Below are positions 30,263 through 38,377 of a stretch of 51,833 nt of DNA, one piece after another. The DNA is taken from the IMG/VR virus record IMGVR_UViG_3300013285_000003, positions 1 through 51,833 of that record; one strand, 5' to 3'. Made by a program: the position numbers and the translations under genes. This stretch comes from a virus. Positions within the stretch are counted from its first letter, which is position 1; each line of letters starts with the position of its first letter. The notes beneath the pieces were generated by a model that was not told where the DNA came from, did not search any database, and saw only the letters and a list, made by a program, of their open reading frames with translations.

Positions 30263-31234
30263 TTAGGCTTGAGTGACGCCAAGGGCGCCAGTACGGGTTG
30301 CGTTCGGGCCGATTGCAATTGCTGGCAGCATCAAACCGACAACAAGACGCTTGATGCCATCAGGGGCACTCGATGGACTGAATGTTCCACGAACGTCACC
30401 AGTGGTGGTAGTTGCCGTAGTTGTAACAGCAGCAGCGAACGTACCAGAATCAATTGCGAAACCGTTGTTCCAACCAACGTGGCAGATGTAGGCGCCATCA
30501 GTAACACGAATTGGAAAACCAAACAATTGAGTAGTTCCAACCGTTACTGCGGTAACTGAAGCGCCTGCACCAGAAATAGTGGTGATTTGATAAAACGCTT
30601 TTTTACCGTTTGTCGTAGCCGCCGCAACAGAAGTAATTACCTCGCTCATGGCCTGACCGTAGTAATCATAACCAGAGATTGTGTAAGCACGAGCTGTACC
30701 GCCAGTTACCAATGAAACCGATAAAACACGAGGGCAATCTAATTGAAATACAGCTACACCATCTGCACGAGTAAATGATTTAACACCTGCACCTGCAGTC
30801 AACGTCAAGTTACCTGCAGCAGCAGGTGTTTGCGTTGCAGCAATGTTTGAAGTCGAAGAGGTTTGTGGAACAATGTCAAAAACGTAAATACGACCTAACG
30901 GCCCGACGCCGACGTCCATTGGGGCAGGGTCGCCAAGCAATGCATTGCCTGAACCGTAGATTGTGATTGCGCCAGTCGCTGAAGACGATGCGCTGACCGT
31001 GTATGTACCCACGCCGCCTGTACCTGTACCGAATGCGGTGACGTATGAACCTGCAGTTACACCAGTGCCTGATACAAATTGACCAAGAACAATTGGATCA
31101 CCCGACAGCAATTGTGTGACCGTCATGGTGGTAGTAGTAATCGAACCTGCAACAGTGTTTGCAATAGCACTGGGCGCAATACCCATAAAGGTTTGCGCAG
31201 AGCCTAAAAATAGGTCGTCTGAAAATTGAGGCAT
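30263..31234 (-). CDS. Virion structural protein, candidate decoration protein
   Basis: 323 residues, Thr/Ala/Gly/Val-rich beta protein. Residues about 25-95 contain a small module ([20 protein letters not shown]) shared with the tail protein at 12844-14616. The middle ([20 protein letters not shown], then [12 protein letters not shown]) and the end ([20 protein letters not shown]) are conserved-looking in phage virion proteins. The gene follows the capsid gene across a strong terminator, so it may decorate the head at lower copy number. Function not proven. Confidence 0.65.
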   Translation of the reverse strand: MPQFSDDLFLGSAQTFMGIAPSAIANTVAGSITTTTMTVTQLLSGDPIVLGQFVSGTGVTAGSYVTAFGTGTGGVGTYTVSASSSATGAITIYGSGNALLGDPAPMDVGVGPLGRIYVFDIVPQTSSTSNIAATQTPAAAGNLTLTAGAGVKSFTRADGVAVFQLDCPRVLSVSLVTGGTARAYTISGYDYYGQAMSEVITSVAAATTNGKKAFYQITTISGAGASVTAVTVGTTQLFGFPIRVTDGAYICHVGWNNGFAIDSGTFAAAVTTTATTTTGDVRGTFSPSSAPDGIKRLVVGLMLPAIAIGPNATRTGALGVTQA

Positions 31235-31271
31235 TTTAAATCTCCTGTGGCTTGAACCACTCGGTGAGTAG

Positions 31272-31297
31272 AAAAAAGGGCGGATATTTCACCGCCC
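31272..31297 (-). terminator. Rho-independent terminator after the capsid gene
   Basis: GGGCGG-TGAAATAT-CCGCCC followed by six T residues, 12 nt past the capsid stop codon. It probably raises capsid mRNA over the downstream genes by partial termination, as in T7. Read-through is needed for the rest of the operon because no strong promoter is visible just after it. Confidence 0.85.
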
Positions 31298-31309
31298 CCT
31301 TATTGGCGT

Positions 31310-32224
31310 TTACACGCCCGGTGTGCCGTACATCGCACGTGGATCCGTGAAACCAACCTGATAACGCTCTGTTGCTTTATAGCGCATCGAGTCGGTTTCA
31401 AAATCGCCTTCCATGGTCTTCTCAAGCTTACGACGCATCAAGAGCTTCATGCCCTCGGGTGCATCGGTCTGAACCCACCATGCTGTCGAGCTAGTCAGAC
31501 GGCTTAGAACAGCGGCACCCTCGTCCAGCAAGCCGATAGACTTAACTGGGTTGATGTCGTTGTTAGCTGTACCAGCACGCAACACAGACTTCAACAGAAC
31601 TTCGGCTTGGAAGATGTTGCCGGGAGCGACGACAATTTGACGTGGCACCAAGCGAATCTTTTTACCGTTGTTGTCCACCGCTTGGCGGATCTGAATAAGC
31701 ATCTGCTCTAGCGAGGTCTGTGAAAGGTTAGCAGCAGTAGTCAGCAAGTTGCTGAATGTGCCGTTAACGATTGGGTGAGCGTTAGAGCTTAACTGCACTC
31801 CATCGCCGCCGGGGTATGCGCTGTTAAACGCACGGTTGAGAATGTTAGCCGACAATGTCTCTTTCGTCTCAATGAGCGACTGAGCCAGATGACGTGCATA
31901 CACTTGACCGATACGGATGTGATCGCCGTCCTCAACCAGCACCTTGGTCAACGCAAAGGCTAAGCCATAGACGTTGTATACATAGCGCTGCAGAAAGAGC
32001 ACGCCGCCCTGTTGATACGACACAGGAGTGCCATCAGGAAGTTGTGGGGCTGCGCCAAAACCGTAAAGAACAGGTTCTTCATGGTAGTTGCGTGGAATGC
32101 CCTGTTCTTCACGGAACACTCGTGACCATTCGTCGGTTCGCTGGTCGTAGACACCGTCAAAACATTCATTAAGAATGGGTTCGACAATGCTACGAAAGTC
32201 GGTACTGCGCATTGGAGCTGCCAT
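31310..32224 (-). CDS. Major capsid protein, HK97-like fold
   Basis: 304 residues. Typical elements are the N-arm (FRSIVEPILNECFDGVYDQR), the E-loop region (QQGGVLFLQRYVYNVYGLAF), ETLSANILNRAFNSAYPGGD, the P-domain helix (TSLEQMLIQIRQAVDNNGKK), PRQIVVAPGNIFQAEVLLKS and a C-terminal A-domain strand (RYKATERYQVGFTDPRAMYG). Its location downstream of scaffold genes and directly before a strong terminator fits. AAAGGGAGATGACAA precedes the ATG. Confidence 0.85.
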   Translation of the reverse strand: MAAPMRSTDFRSIVEPILNECFDGVYDQRTDEWSRVFREEQGIPRNYHEEPVLYGFGAAPQLPDGTPVSYQQGGVLFLQRYVYNVYGLAFALTKVLVEDGDHIRIGQVYARHLAQSLIETKETLSANILNRAFNSAYPGGDGVQLSSNAHPIVNGTFSNLLTTAANLSQTSLEQMLIQIRQAVDNNGKKIRLVPRQIVVAPGNIFQAEVLLKSVLRAGTANNDINPVKSIGLLDEGAAVLSRLTSSTAWWVQTDAPEGMKLLMRRKLEKTMEGDFETDSMRYKATERYQVGFTDPRAMYGTPGV

Positions 32225-32237
32225 TTGTCATCTCCCT

Positions 32238-32825
32238 TTAGATAGCGTTAACGGTTGAAATGAACTGTGGCTTGCTGACCTGAACACGAACGATCACATA
32301 GGGGTCACCCCACGCATTGTCCGCATAAGGTGCGAGATCCACAATACGAAACTGTCCAGCGCTTCCTGATCCAACGAGTGATGCCGACAAAGTAGCTTGT
32401 GATAGACCAGTGGTAGTAGAGCCAGCAGAGAAGTTGCTCAAGTTCGCTTCGTTACCAATTGAAGTTTGAGCCATTGTTGCATCAGTCTGGATTTCATAAA
32501 CGATTTGTTGGTCGTTGTAGAAATAAGCAATGCAGCTACCTGCGATATAAGTAGTGCTTGCAGGCCAGTAGTTAGAGACACGACGACGTCCAGTTGTATC
32601 AGTCCACTCGCAACCTGCGAAGGCGCCAGAGACTAAACCGCTGTTGGTGGTTGTATCAAGGACTGGCAAAATGACGCCAGCGTTAGGGCTGTATTGAACA
32701 GCTTGACCTTTCAGGATAGCAGTTGCATAACCTGAAGTGATGCCGCCAGCGAGCGCCTGAGCACGATCCAAACCAGAAGGATGGAACGCAGGACGAAGGC
32801 CGAACGGAGCAGAAGTTGCACTCAT
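32238..32825 (-). CDS. Capsid-associated structural protein
   Basis: 195 residues, beta-rich. The start SAPFGLRPAFHPSGLDRAQA and RRRVSNYWPASTTYIAGSCI, then DDQQIVYEIQTDATM-like and SAGQFRIVDLAPYADNAWGD, are a pattern I know from podovirus genomes next to the capsid gene. It may be a decoration or cement protein. TTAGGAG precedes the ATG. Assignment is by pattern and context. Confidence 0.7.
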   Translation of the reverse strand: MSATSAPFGLRPAFHPSGLDRAQALAGGITSGYATAILKGQAVQYSPNAGVILPVLDTTTNSGLVSGAFAGCEWTDTTGRRRVSNYWPASTTYIAGSCIAYFYNDQQIVYEIQTDATMAQTSIGNEANLSNFSAGSTTTGLSQATLSASLVGSGSAGQFRIVDLAPYADNAWGDPYVIVRVQVSKPQFISTVNAI

Positions 32826-32851
32826 AAATAACTCCTAATTCGTTTAAAAAT

Positions 32852-33391
32852 CTACCCAGCAAATACTGGAGCAGATACGGGTTTGTCTATCTCGCCCAAT
32901 CCCTCGCCTTCTATGCGACCTAGACTACGTCCAGAACTATCACGCCCATGAACCTGCTCTGCTTGAAGGCGAATTTTGTTCGCTTCCTCCAGCGGAGCCT
33001 CATGATGAAAGTGCGCCATAACATCCTGATAAAGATCCATCGGGATTTTATAGAGCAACATTTCGTTGCACGCAATAAAACCAACATGCTCGCCAGCTTT
33101 AACTCGATGATTCTCAAACCCGGGATACTCATCCGCTTTCACGGGAACGTAACCAAGTCGCATCCTCTTATCAATACTGTCGTAACTATTAGTTGTCGAT
33201 AACCAGCAAAGGTGCCATCCCGGTGTCTCTGGGACGTTGGGCAATGCGCTTTGTGTCCACTCGTCTTTCCACATCTTGCGACGTTCATCAGCCGATACGA
33301 ACGAATCCTCTGGAGCGTCTCGAGTACGATCAAGACTTGAGCGGCTTTCACGCCCACCAGCAGATAATGATTTCTTTAAACGTGAGTCCAT
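32852..33391 (-). CDS. Conserved protein between scaffold and capsid genes
   Basis: 179 residues. The N-terminus is basic and disordered; the middle, PNVPETPGWHLCWLSTTNSY then GYVPVKADEYPGF, is a compact conserved core; then EMLLYKIPMDLYQDVMAHFH. I have seen this arrangement in phages with a similar head module, without a known function. AGGAG lies before the ATG, just after the scaffold gene, so a head assembly role is likely. Confidence 0.7.
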   Translation of the reverse strand: MDSRLKKSLSAGGRESRSSLDRTRDAPEDSFVSADERRKMWKDEWTQSALPNVPETPGWHLCWLSTTNSYDSIDKRMRLGYVPVKADEYPGFENHRVKAGEHVGFIACNEMLLYKIPMDLYQDVMAHFHHEAPLEEANKIRLQAEQVHGRDSSGRSLGRIEGEGLGEIDKPVSAPVFAG

Positions 33392-33393
33392 TC

Positions 33394-34380
33394 TTAGCTC
33401 CTATTACCTTGGTTAAGGCGTGCCTCAGTGGCATACCGTTTAATCATGCGATTTTTCTTTACTGGGTCGTCCCACATGCCTGCATCTTTCATGGCTCTCA
33501 CCTGATCGGGTGATAGGGTGAAGGTATTTCGCCCTGCACTATTAGATGTTTCTCGACCTGTACTAGTAACCGCACTCCGAGGTCTTTGTCGCTGCTGAAT
33601 AGGTTCACTGTTTTCACTAGTATAGCGGTGAGGTAACAAATCTTGCAAGCGGTTGTCAAGTTCTTCCCAATACTCTCGTGTTTTGGGGTTAAAACCCTCT
33701 GACGCTAGTGCTTGATCTACCTCTAAAGCTAGTTTTGAGTCAGCATCTCGGTGAGCTGGGTCGTACCAAGGGGTCTTGGACATCCAGTTAGCCGCATAGC
33801 GTTGCGTAATAGCATCAGGCACAGGCTTTTGGGCTGGTGCAGGTGCTTCTTGCAGGCGTTCGGCATAACTCACCAATTGCTCACGATTATTTGTCGCTTC
33901 TCGCCACATTTCCTGAGCGCTGGTCATTAAATCACCATTGCCAGTCTCTGTAGCCTCTTTCATTTTCGATCGAGCGAAAGAAATGCGTGCCTCTTGGTCT
34001 TCAATTGCTTTTTTAATTTGGTGGTTGTCGTGGCCTTGCGTTTTGCGTTCAACAACGGACACTCGTTCACGCAATTCTTGGTTTTCACGCTGCAACATCT
34101 GCAGTCGAACGTCTTTCTCGGCCTGCACTTGTTTGTGATAGTCCTTGCGAGTGCGGCGTTTTAGGCGTTTTGCGTCTCGCAATGCTTCTGCATCAGGGTC
34201 AACTGAGCCATTAGCATCGATTTCCGCCTGTGCAGCGGCCTCATCGGCCTCATCGCTGTCATCATGCGCAGCAACTTGGGGTGAGGGTATGTCGTTGGGA
34301 AGACTGACAACGGCTGAACCGTCTGCAGCCTCTTCGATAGCCATAACTTCTTCGGCTTTTGGAGTGTTTTCAGTAGCCAT
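33394..34380 (-). CDS. Capsid scaffold protein
   Basis: 328 residues, highly charged and helical. An acidic N-terminus (DDSDEADEAAAQAEID) is followed by long coiled coils (RRTRKDYHKQVQAEKDVRLQ, MLQRENQELRERVSVVERKT) and a basic C-terminal region (MIKRYATEARL), a classic scaffold layout in which the basic end contacts the capsid shell. It lies upstream of the capsid gene. The ATG overlaps the GroES-like stop by one base. Confidence 0.8.
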   Translation of the reverse strand: MATENTPKAEEVMAIEEAADGSAVVSLPNDIPSPQVAAHDDSDEADEAAAQAEIDANGSVDPDAEALRDAKRLKRRTRKDYHKQVQAEKDVRLQMLQRENQELRERVSVVERKTQGHDNHQIKKAIEDQEARISFARSKMKEATETGNGDLMTSAQEMWREATNNREQLVSYAERLQEAPAPAQKPVPDAITQRYAANWMSKTPWYDPAHRDADSKLALEVDQALASEGFNPKTREYWEELDNRLQDLLPHRYTSENSEPIQQRQRPRSAVTSTGRETSNSAGRNTFTLSPDQVRAMKDAGMWDDPVKKNRMIKRYATEARLNQGNRS

Positions 34381-34805
34381 TAGATAAACGCCTTCATAGT
34401 TAAGGGATTACCAGTAACCTTTGCGATAATCTCGTGGTCGTTTAAGATCATAAACAGGGCTGGCTCGTCTTCACCGGCAATGCTCACCTCCCAACGGTCA
34501 CCGCCCCACTTAGGGACTCGCAAATAGTCTCCGATTTCGCACCATGAACCCTCAGGCCACGGCGCCATGGTATCTCGCTGTTTAAAGGCGAGGGGGCCAA
34601 TCGCAATAACCTTGGCTACCATGTTGTTCCATTTTTCGGTTTCTCGAGTTTCCTCGACCAAAATAATCCCCGCTTTAGTCGTCTTGTCCTTTGAGCGGCG
34701 CAATTGCACCAAAATTCGTGCTCCAAGGGGTGTCGCTTCGGGGTCTACAGCAGGAAATGCATCCCGCATATCAGCGGCGTAATCCGCTCCCGTTTCAACA
34801 GTCAT
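34380..34805 (-). CDS. GroES-like co-chaperonin
   Basis: 141 residues. From about residue 26: PLGARILVQLRRSKDKTTKA-GIILVEET begins a Cpn10 fold, followed by VAKVIAIGPLAF, GSWCEIGDYLRVPKWGGDRW and a final strand (LFMILNDHEIIAKVTG). This parallels T4 gp31, which replaces GroES in the host GroEL complex to fold the phage capsid protein. The position just before scaffold and capsid genes supports that role. The mobile-loop region (KDKTTKAGIILVEETRETEK) is present. AAGGAAG precedes the ATG. Confidence 0.82.
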   Translation of the reverse strand: MTVETGADYAADMRDAFPAVDPEATPLGARILVQLRRSKDKTTKAGIILVEETRETEKWNNMVAKVIAIGPLAFKQRDTMAPWPEGSWCEIGDYLRVPKWGGDRWEVSIAGEDEPALFMILNDHEIIAKVTGNPLTMKAFI

Positions 34806-34980
34806 CTTCGTCTTCCTTTAGTAAGTTGTTAAGTATGTCAAGAGACATCTGCAACCCTGAATACTCTCCGACTAGTCGTTGGTACGAGTTGAAGTCGCTC
34901 GCAGATCCATTGGCGAGGGACGCCGCTATATCCGCTTGTCTGACCGCTATCGCAGCAATGAAGTCAGAGACGTATTTCAT
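34795..34980 (-). CDS. Small helical protein of the head module
   Basis: 61 residues. Helix-turn-helix-like arrangement (FIAAIAVRQADIAASLANGS, YQRLVGEYSGLQMSLDIL) with an acidic end (EDEDDC). It overlaps the GroES-like gene by 11 nt and starts in an ATGA overlap. Similar small proteins sit between portal and capsid genes in related phages; function unknown. Confidence 0.7.
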   Translation of the reverse strand: MKYVSDFIAAIAVRQADIAASLANGSASDFNSYQRLVGEYSGLQMSLDILNNLLKEDEDDC

Positions 34981-35156
34981 GCGTTACGTTTCTCAATGAC
35001 AACTTTAGTGGTGAAATTCCCGTGGTCAGAATTGGCCTTGGGCAAAGTCGCTGCTCCTTTCTCTTTGAGTTCACTGCCTGTTACCCATGCGCCAGCCGCC
35101 ATACGGGTATGCTGACGCACATTTTCTTGCTGAAGATCTTTGTCGTTTGTTGCCAT
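34977..35156 (-). CDS. 59-residue protein after the portal gene
   Basis: Begins MATNDKDLQQENVRQHTRMA and contains GAWVTGSELKEKGAATLPKA. TTTAGGAG before the ATG and a stop overlapping the next start (ATGA) support expression. No motif was recognised. It lies between portal and small head genes, so it may be a minor capsid or assembly factor. Confidence 0.7.
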   Translation of the reverse strand: MATNDKDLQQENVRQHTRMAAGAWVTGSELKEKGAATLPKANSDHGNFTTKVVIEKRNA

Positions 35157-35165
35157 GATTAACTC

Positions 35166-37691
35166 CTAAAGGTTGCTTTGGGCTACTTCGTTAAGTTTGA
35201 CTGCGGTTTCTGCTTGCTCTTTACGCAATTTGGCCTCGTCAACCGTCAGCTCCGCAGTCTTAATCCGCTCTTGCGTTAGGTTGTTCTCGGCATTCATTGC
35301 CACTTCAATCTGCTGACCTTGGGCTTTCTGAGCAAGCTCAGCCTGCAGGGCTTGTACTTTGTATTGCAAATCTGCTTGGTCTTTGGCGGCACGACGTTGT
35401 GTCTCAGCCATTGAGGCCTGCAGAATGGCTTGCGACTCCGCATCAGGCGGAGTTTGCATCTGCATCATTTGCTGGCGCATCTGCATCATCTGTTGCTGCA
35501 GTTGGGCAAGGATTGGCATGACTTTGACAAACACTTGTTGAGTATCCAATTGCATATGCTCAGAGGCAACCGCCATGGCCTCGTCAATCTTGTGAGCCAC
35601 CTTGCTCTCTTCGTACTTAGACAGGTCGATATCAGTGCCGTGAGTAACGTAGCCATTCATGCGTCCTTGATACCAGAGCATCATGTGTTGCTTGATGTGC
35701 TCTAGAACTTGTGGGGTGTACACAGGAGCGATCGCAGGGTTAGCACCAAGGTGAGGGTCTACCGCAAATGCCAAGTGCGTCTGGATGTGCGCTAATTGAT
35801 CCTGACGTGGGTAAGCATAAGCCATCTTACCCAATGCCATGGCTGCGTTCTCATCGGCTGCGTTCATCTCTTGCGGTTTAGCAGCGTTGGGGATCAGCTC
35901 ATTGGCGTTGGCAATCTTCAATTGCTTCATCACTCGAGCTACCACTGCACGGCGATCAAACTGCTCAGGAAATGTTTGCGCAAGTTGCAAGACGGACTGC
36001 ATCTGCGTGGTGCGCTGTGTTTCAGAAAAGATGTGGGGATCAGATACTGGGATCACGTCTGAGTTGCGACGGAAGTCCTCCTTAGTGATCTTTAGATCCT
36101 CAACCATATCGCCCTTGCGCTGTTCATCTAGATACCAGCGGTTGATGCGGCCTAGCACCTGCAAGACCCGACGCTGCGACTCATGCAGGCGTGCGTGGAT
36201 GGCAGAAAACACTACAGCGCCTTGCTCGATCAGCGCTTGAGTCGTGCCCACGGGCATATTAGAGTTAACGTCGGCAATCTTTTCTTCGGCGGTGGTGACG
36301 ACACCCTTGGCGGCGGTGTCCAAGTAACCCATCAGACTAAACAGCACTTGGCTAGGTGGGTTAAAGGGCATAGGCATGGCAATCTTACGAATGTCATCTA
36401 CCCCGGGGGCGCTCTCAATTTCTGTGACTTGGGTTACTTCAATTTCTGCAGTTTGCCCACTGACTCGGGCGCCCTTAAGTTTCAGCATGGTGGCTGAGTT
36501 ATTGATGTGAGCAGTATCCAAAAGAGCACGAAGGGCACCAGTAAGAGCAGCAGACAACCCACCAATAAGATGAGGAAGACCGATCGCATAAGCACCTCGC
36601 CATGGGATAAACTTGAATTCAATCAACCAATCAAGCTTGGTCATCGTCTCGTCGCCAAACTCCCAGTTGCGGTAGCAGCCGAGCACTTTGTTCTCTAGCT
36701 CGTCGACCATCAGAATGTAGGGGGCGGACTCGCCATCAGCGTATGAGTCTTCATCAATTTCAAGCCATGTGTAGATGTGATAGACACGGCGTAGGCCGTC
36801 CTCATTGTCTTGGTAGGTCTTACCCTCAATCTTCTCATTAGCCTGCTCAGATTTGGTTTGCTCAGGTTCTGAGGTAGCTCGTAGATAATCGATGTTGCGG
36901 TACAGGCCACGAGCAATACGGGCTTTAAACTCCCACTCACTGATGTCGTGCACCTCGGTCACTCGCTGGGCAGTGTAGAAGTTGGCAGCAGCAAATGGCA
37001 GCAACACGTTATCAATGGCGACAAACTCAGCACAAGGACGGCGTTTCTTGTCGTCCCAATACATCTTCATAAACTGTGAGCCACCTAGAGGTAGCTGCGT
37101 AAGCAATTGCTCGGTCTCGTCTTTGTATTCTTCGATCTGCTCGGTGAGCTGCCAGTTGATATAGTCACGCTTGCGCTCAGCGGTGGCGGTCTTCTCTTCT
37201 GTGACCTCGCCGATGATCTTGGTACGGGCTGGACCGTCAGGAGGAAATAGCTCTTTAATTGCTCGAGAGGCGAAGTCGACACAGGCCTCAGCCATGACAG
37301 GGTGAACGACACGACTGGCGCCCATGAAGTTGGCGCCGCCCGGTGCGTCATCACCCAGCCCCGTTCTGCGCAACCCCTCCGCATACTGCTTGTCTCTTTT
37401 CTCTCTATCTTGCCGATCCTTGTCAATCAGGTCTAAGTAACGTGACCCGATCTTCTCAAGGTCGTACAAGTTCATCGTTTCAGCGAGGTTCTCGTAGAAG
37501 TCCTCTTCGTCAGCTGGGCCACGGAACGAGTCTTCCATCCGCACAATGGCAGAACCGTCAGGCAACTCCTCAATCTCGGCCTCTTCGTCAGGCAGGTCAA
37601 CAATCATGCCGCCCTCTGGCGTTGATTCCATCCCATCAATGAATCGCCCGTATTCTGGGTCTACTGGCATTTCAGGCATAGTTGATCTCAT
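35166..37691 (-). CDS. Portal protein
   Basis: 841 residues, as in large podovirus portals. GGANFMGASRVVHPVMAEAC, FASRAIKELFPPDGPARTKI and TEQLLTQLPLGGSQFMKMYW are typical of this portal family, and FIPWRGAYAIGLPHLIGGLS lies in the crown/stem region. The C-terminal 150 residues are a Gln/Met-rich coiled coil (LAQLQQQMMQMRQQMMQMQ) that could extend the barrel into the head. ATG 37691 overlaps the previous stop; ATG 37679 is an alternative. It is the dodecameric DNA gate on which the terminase docks. Confidence 0.88.
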   Translation of the reverse strand: MRSTMPEMPVDPEYGRFIDGMESTPEGGMIVDLPDEEAEIEELPDGSAIVRMEDSFRGPADEEDFYENLAETMNLYDLEKIGSRYLDLIDKDRQDREKRDKQYAEGLRRTGLGDDAPGGANFMGASRVVHPVMAEACVDFASRAIKELFPPDGPARTKIIGEVTEEKTATAERKRDYINWQLTEQIEEYKDETEQLLTQLPLGGSQFMKMYWDDKKRRPCAEFVAIDNVLLPFAAANFYTAQRVTEVHDISEWEFKARIARGLYRNIDYLRATSEPEQTKSEQANEKIEGKTYQDNEDGLRRVYHIYTWLEIDEDSYADGESAPYILMVDELENKVLGCYRNWEFGDETMTKLDWLIEFKFIPWRGAYAIGLPHLIGGLSAALTGALRALLDTAHINNSATMLKLKGARVSGQTAEIEVTQVTEIESAPGVDDIRKIAMPMPFNPPSQVLFSLMGYLDTAAKGVVTTAEEKIADVNSNMPVGTTQALIEQGAVVFSAIHARLHESQRRVLQVLGRINRWYLDEQRKGDMVEDLKITKEDFRRNSDVIPVSDPHIFSETQRTTQMQSVLQLAQTFPEQFDRRAVVARVMKQLKIANANELIPNAAKPQEMNAADENAAMALGKMAYAYPRQDQLAHIQTHLAFAVDPHLGANPAIAPVYTPQVLEHIKQHMMLWYQGRMNGYVTHGTDIDLSKYEESKVAHKIDEAMAVASEHMQLDTQQVFVKVMPILAQLQQQMMQMRQQMMQMQTPPDAESQAILQASMAETQRRAAKDQADLQYKVQALQAELAQKAQGQQIEVAMNAENNLTQERIKTAELTVDEAKLRKEQAETAVKLNEVAQSNL

Positions 37692-38377
37692 TTGATGGGA
37701 TTTAATTGATCTGGCGATCGACGCATGAGGCTATTGATGAAATCAATAATGCCAGAGTTTGGGTTGGACATAGTATTAGGGACTGCTTTCATGGCGCCCT
37801 TAGCCGCACCGAGTGCTAGGGTAGGCGCTACAAAGGAAGACACCAACTCACCCATGGGGTGCTCAGCTTCAGTAATAATCCCGTATTCACGCATGAGGTT
37901 CTTGAGGTGCTCGGAAGACATGTATGTTGGCTCGCTTGGTGGGCGGGTAATACCACTTACCACAGGGGGCGCTGCCAGCGGGTCTTGGTCAAGGTTCTTG
38001 TATCTGCCCTTGTTGGAGTGCAGCATCTCGCTCTCTTTATATGAGGGCGTTGAGTTCAGCATATCAATAAGATCTATGGGTGACATTGATGCCAGCCCTT
38101 TGAGGAACAGATCAGGCAATGTGCGTGCGTCGTAGCTTTGAATCTCTTTTGCCAAACCCTCTGGTAAGTAATCAAAGATAGATTTGCCGTATTGCTTAGG
38201 CTCAGGCGCCCTGTTCTGCAATGCCTCAACCTGCAAGGTAGGACTCAACCCTTGGTGCGAATATGACTCGCTAAAGGGTTTGATTGAGACATCACCGTAA
38301 ACATCAGGCTCACGAGACAATCCTTGAAAAGGTCTGTTCAAGTCGTAGCCTAGCAGATCATTGATGGAGTTAGCCAT
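37688..38377 (-). CDS. Hypothetical protein between portal and polyvalent genes
   Basis: 229 residues. NSINDLLGYDLNRPFQGLSR at the start, KSIFDYLPEGLAKEIQSYDA in the middle and a hydrophobic stretch (FVAPTLALGAAKGAMKAV, about 185-202) near the end. No known domain. The ATG overlaps the previous gene by 8 nt and the stop overlaps the portal start. The short hydrophobic segment and the position beside the polyvalent-type protein suggest they may act together or be co-packaged. Confidence 0.65.
   Translation of the reverse strand: MANSINDLLGYDLNRPFQGLSREPDVYGDVSIKPFSESYSHQGLSPTLQVEALQNRAPEPKQYGKSIFDYLPEGLAKEIQSYDARTLPDLFLKGLASMSPIDLIDMLNSTPSYKESEMLHSNKGRYKNLDQDPLAAPPVVSGITRPPSEPTYMSSEHLKNLMREYGIITEAEHPMGELVSSFVAPTLALGAAKGAMKAVPNTMSNPNSGIIDFINSLMRRSPDQLNPIK

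Noticed and set aside
31240-31275. GTGGTTCAAGCCAC resembling a tRNA T-arm
   Set aside because: The stem is 4 bp with a 6-nt loop and there are no acceptor, D or anticodon arms; no tRNA was found anywhere.
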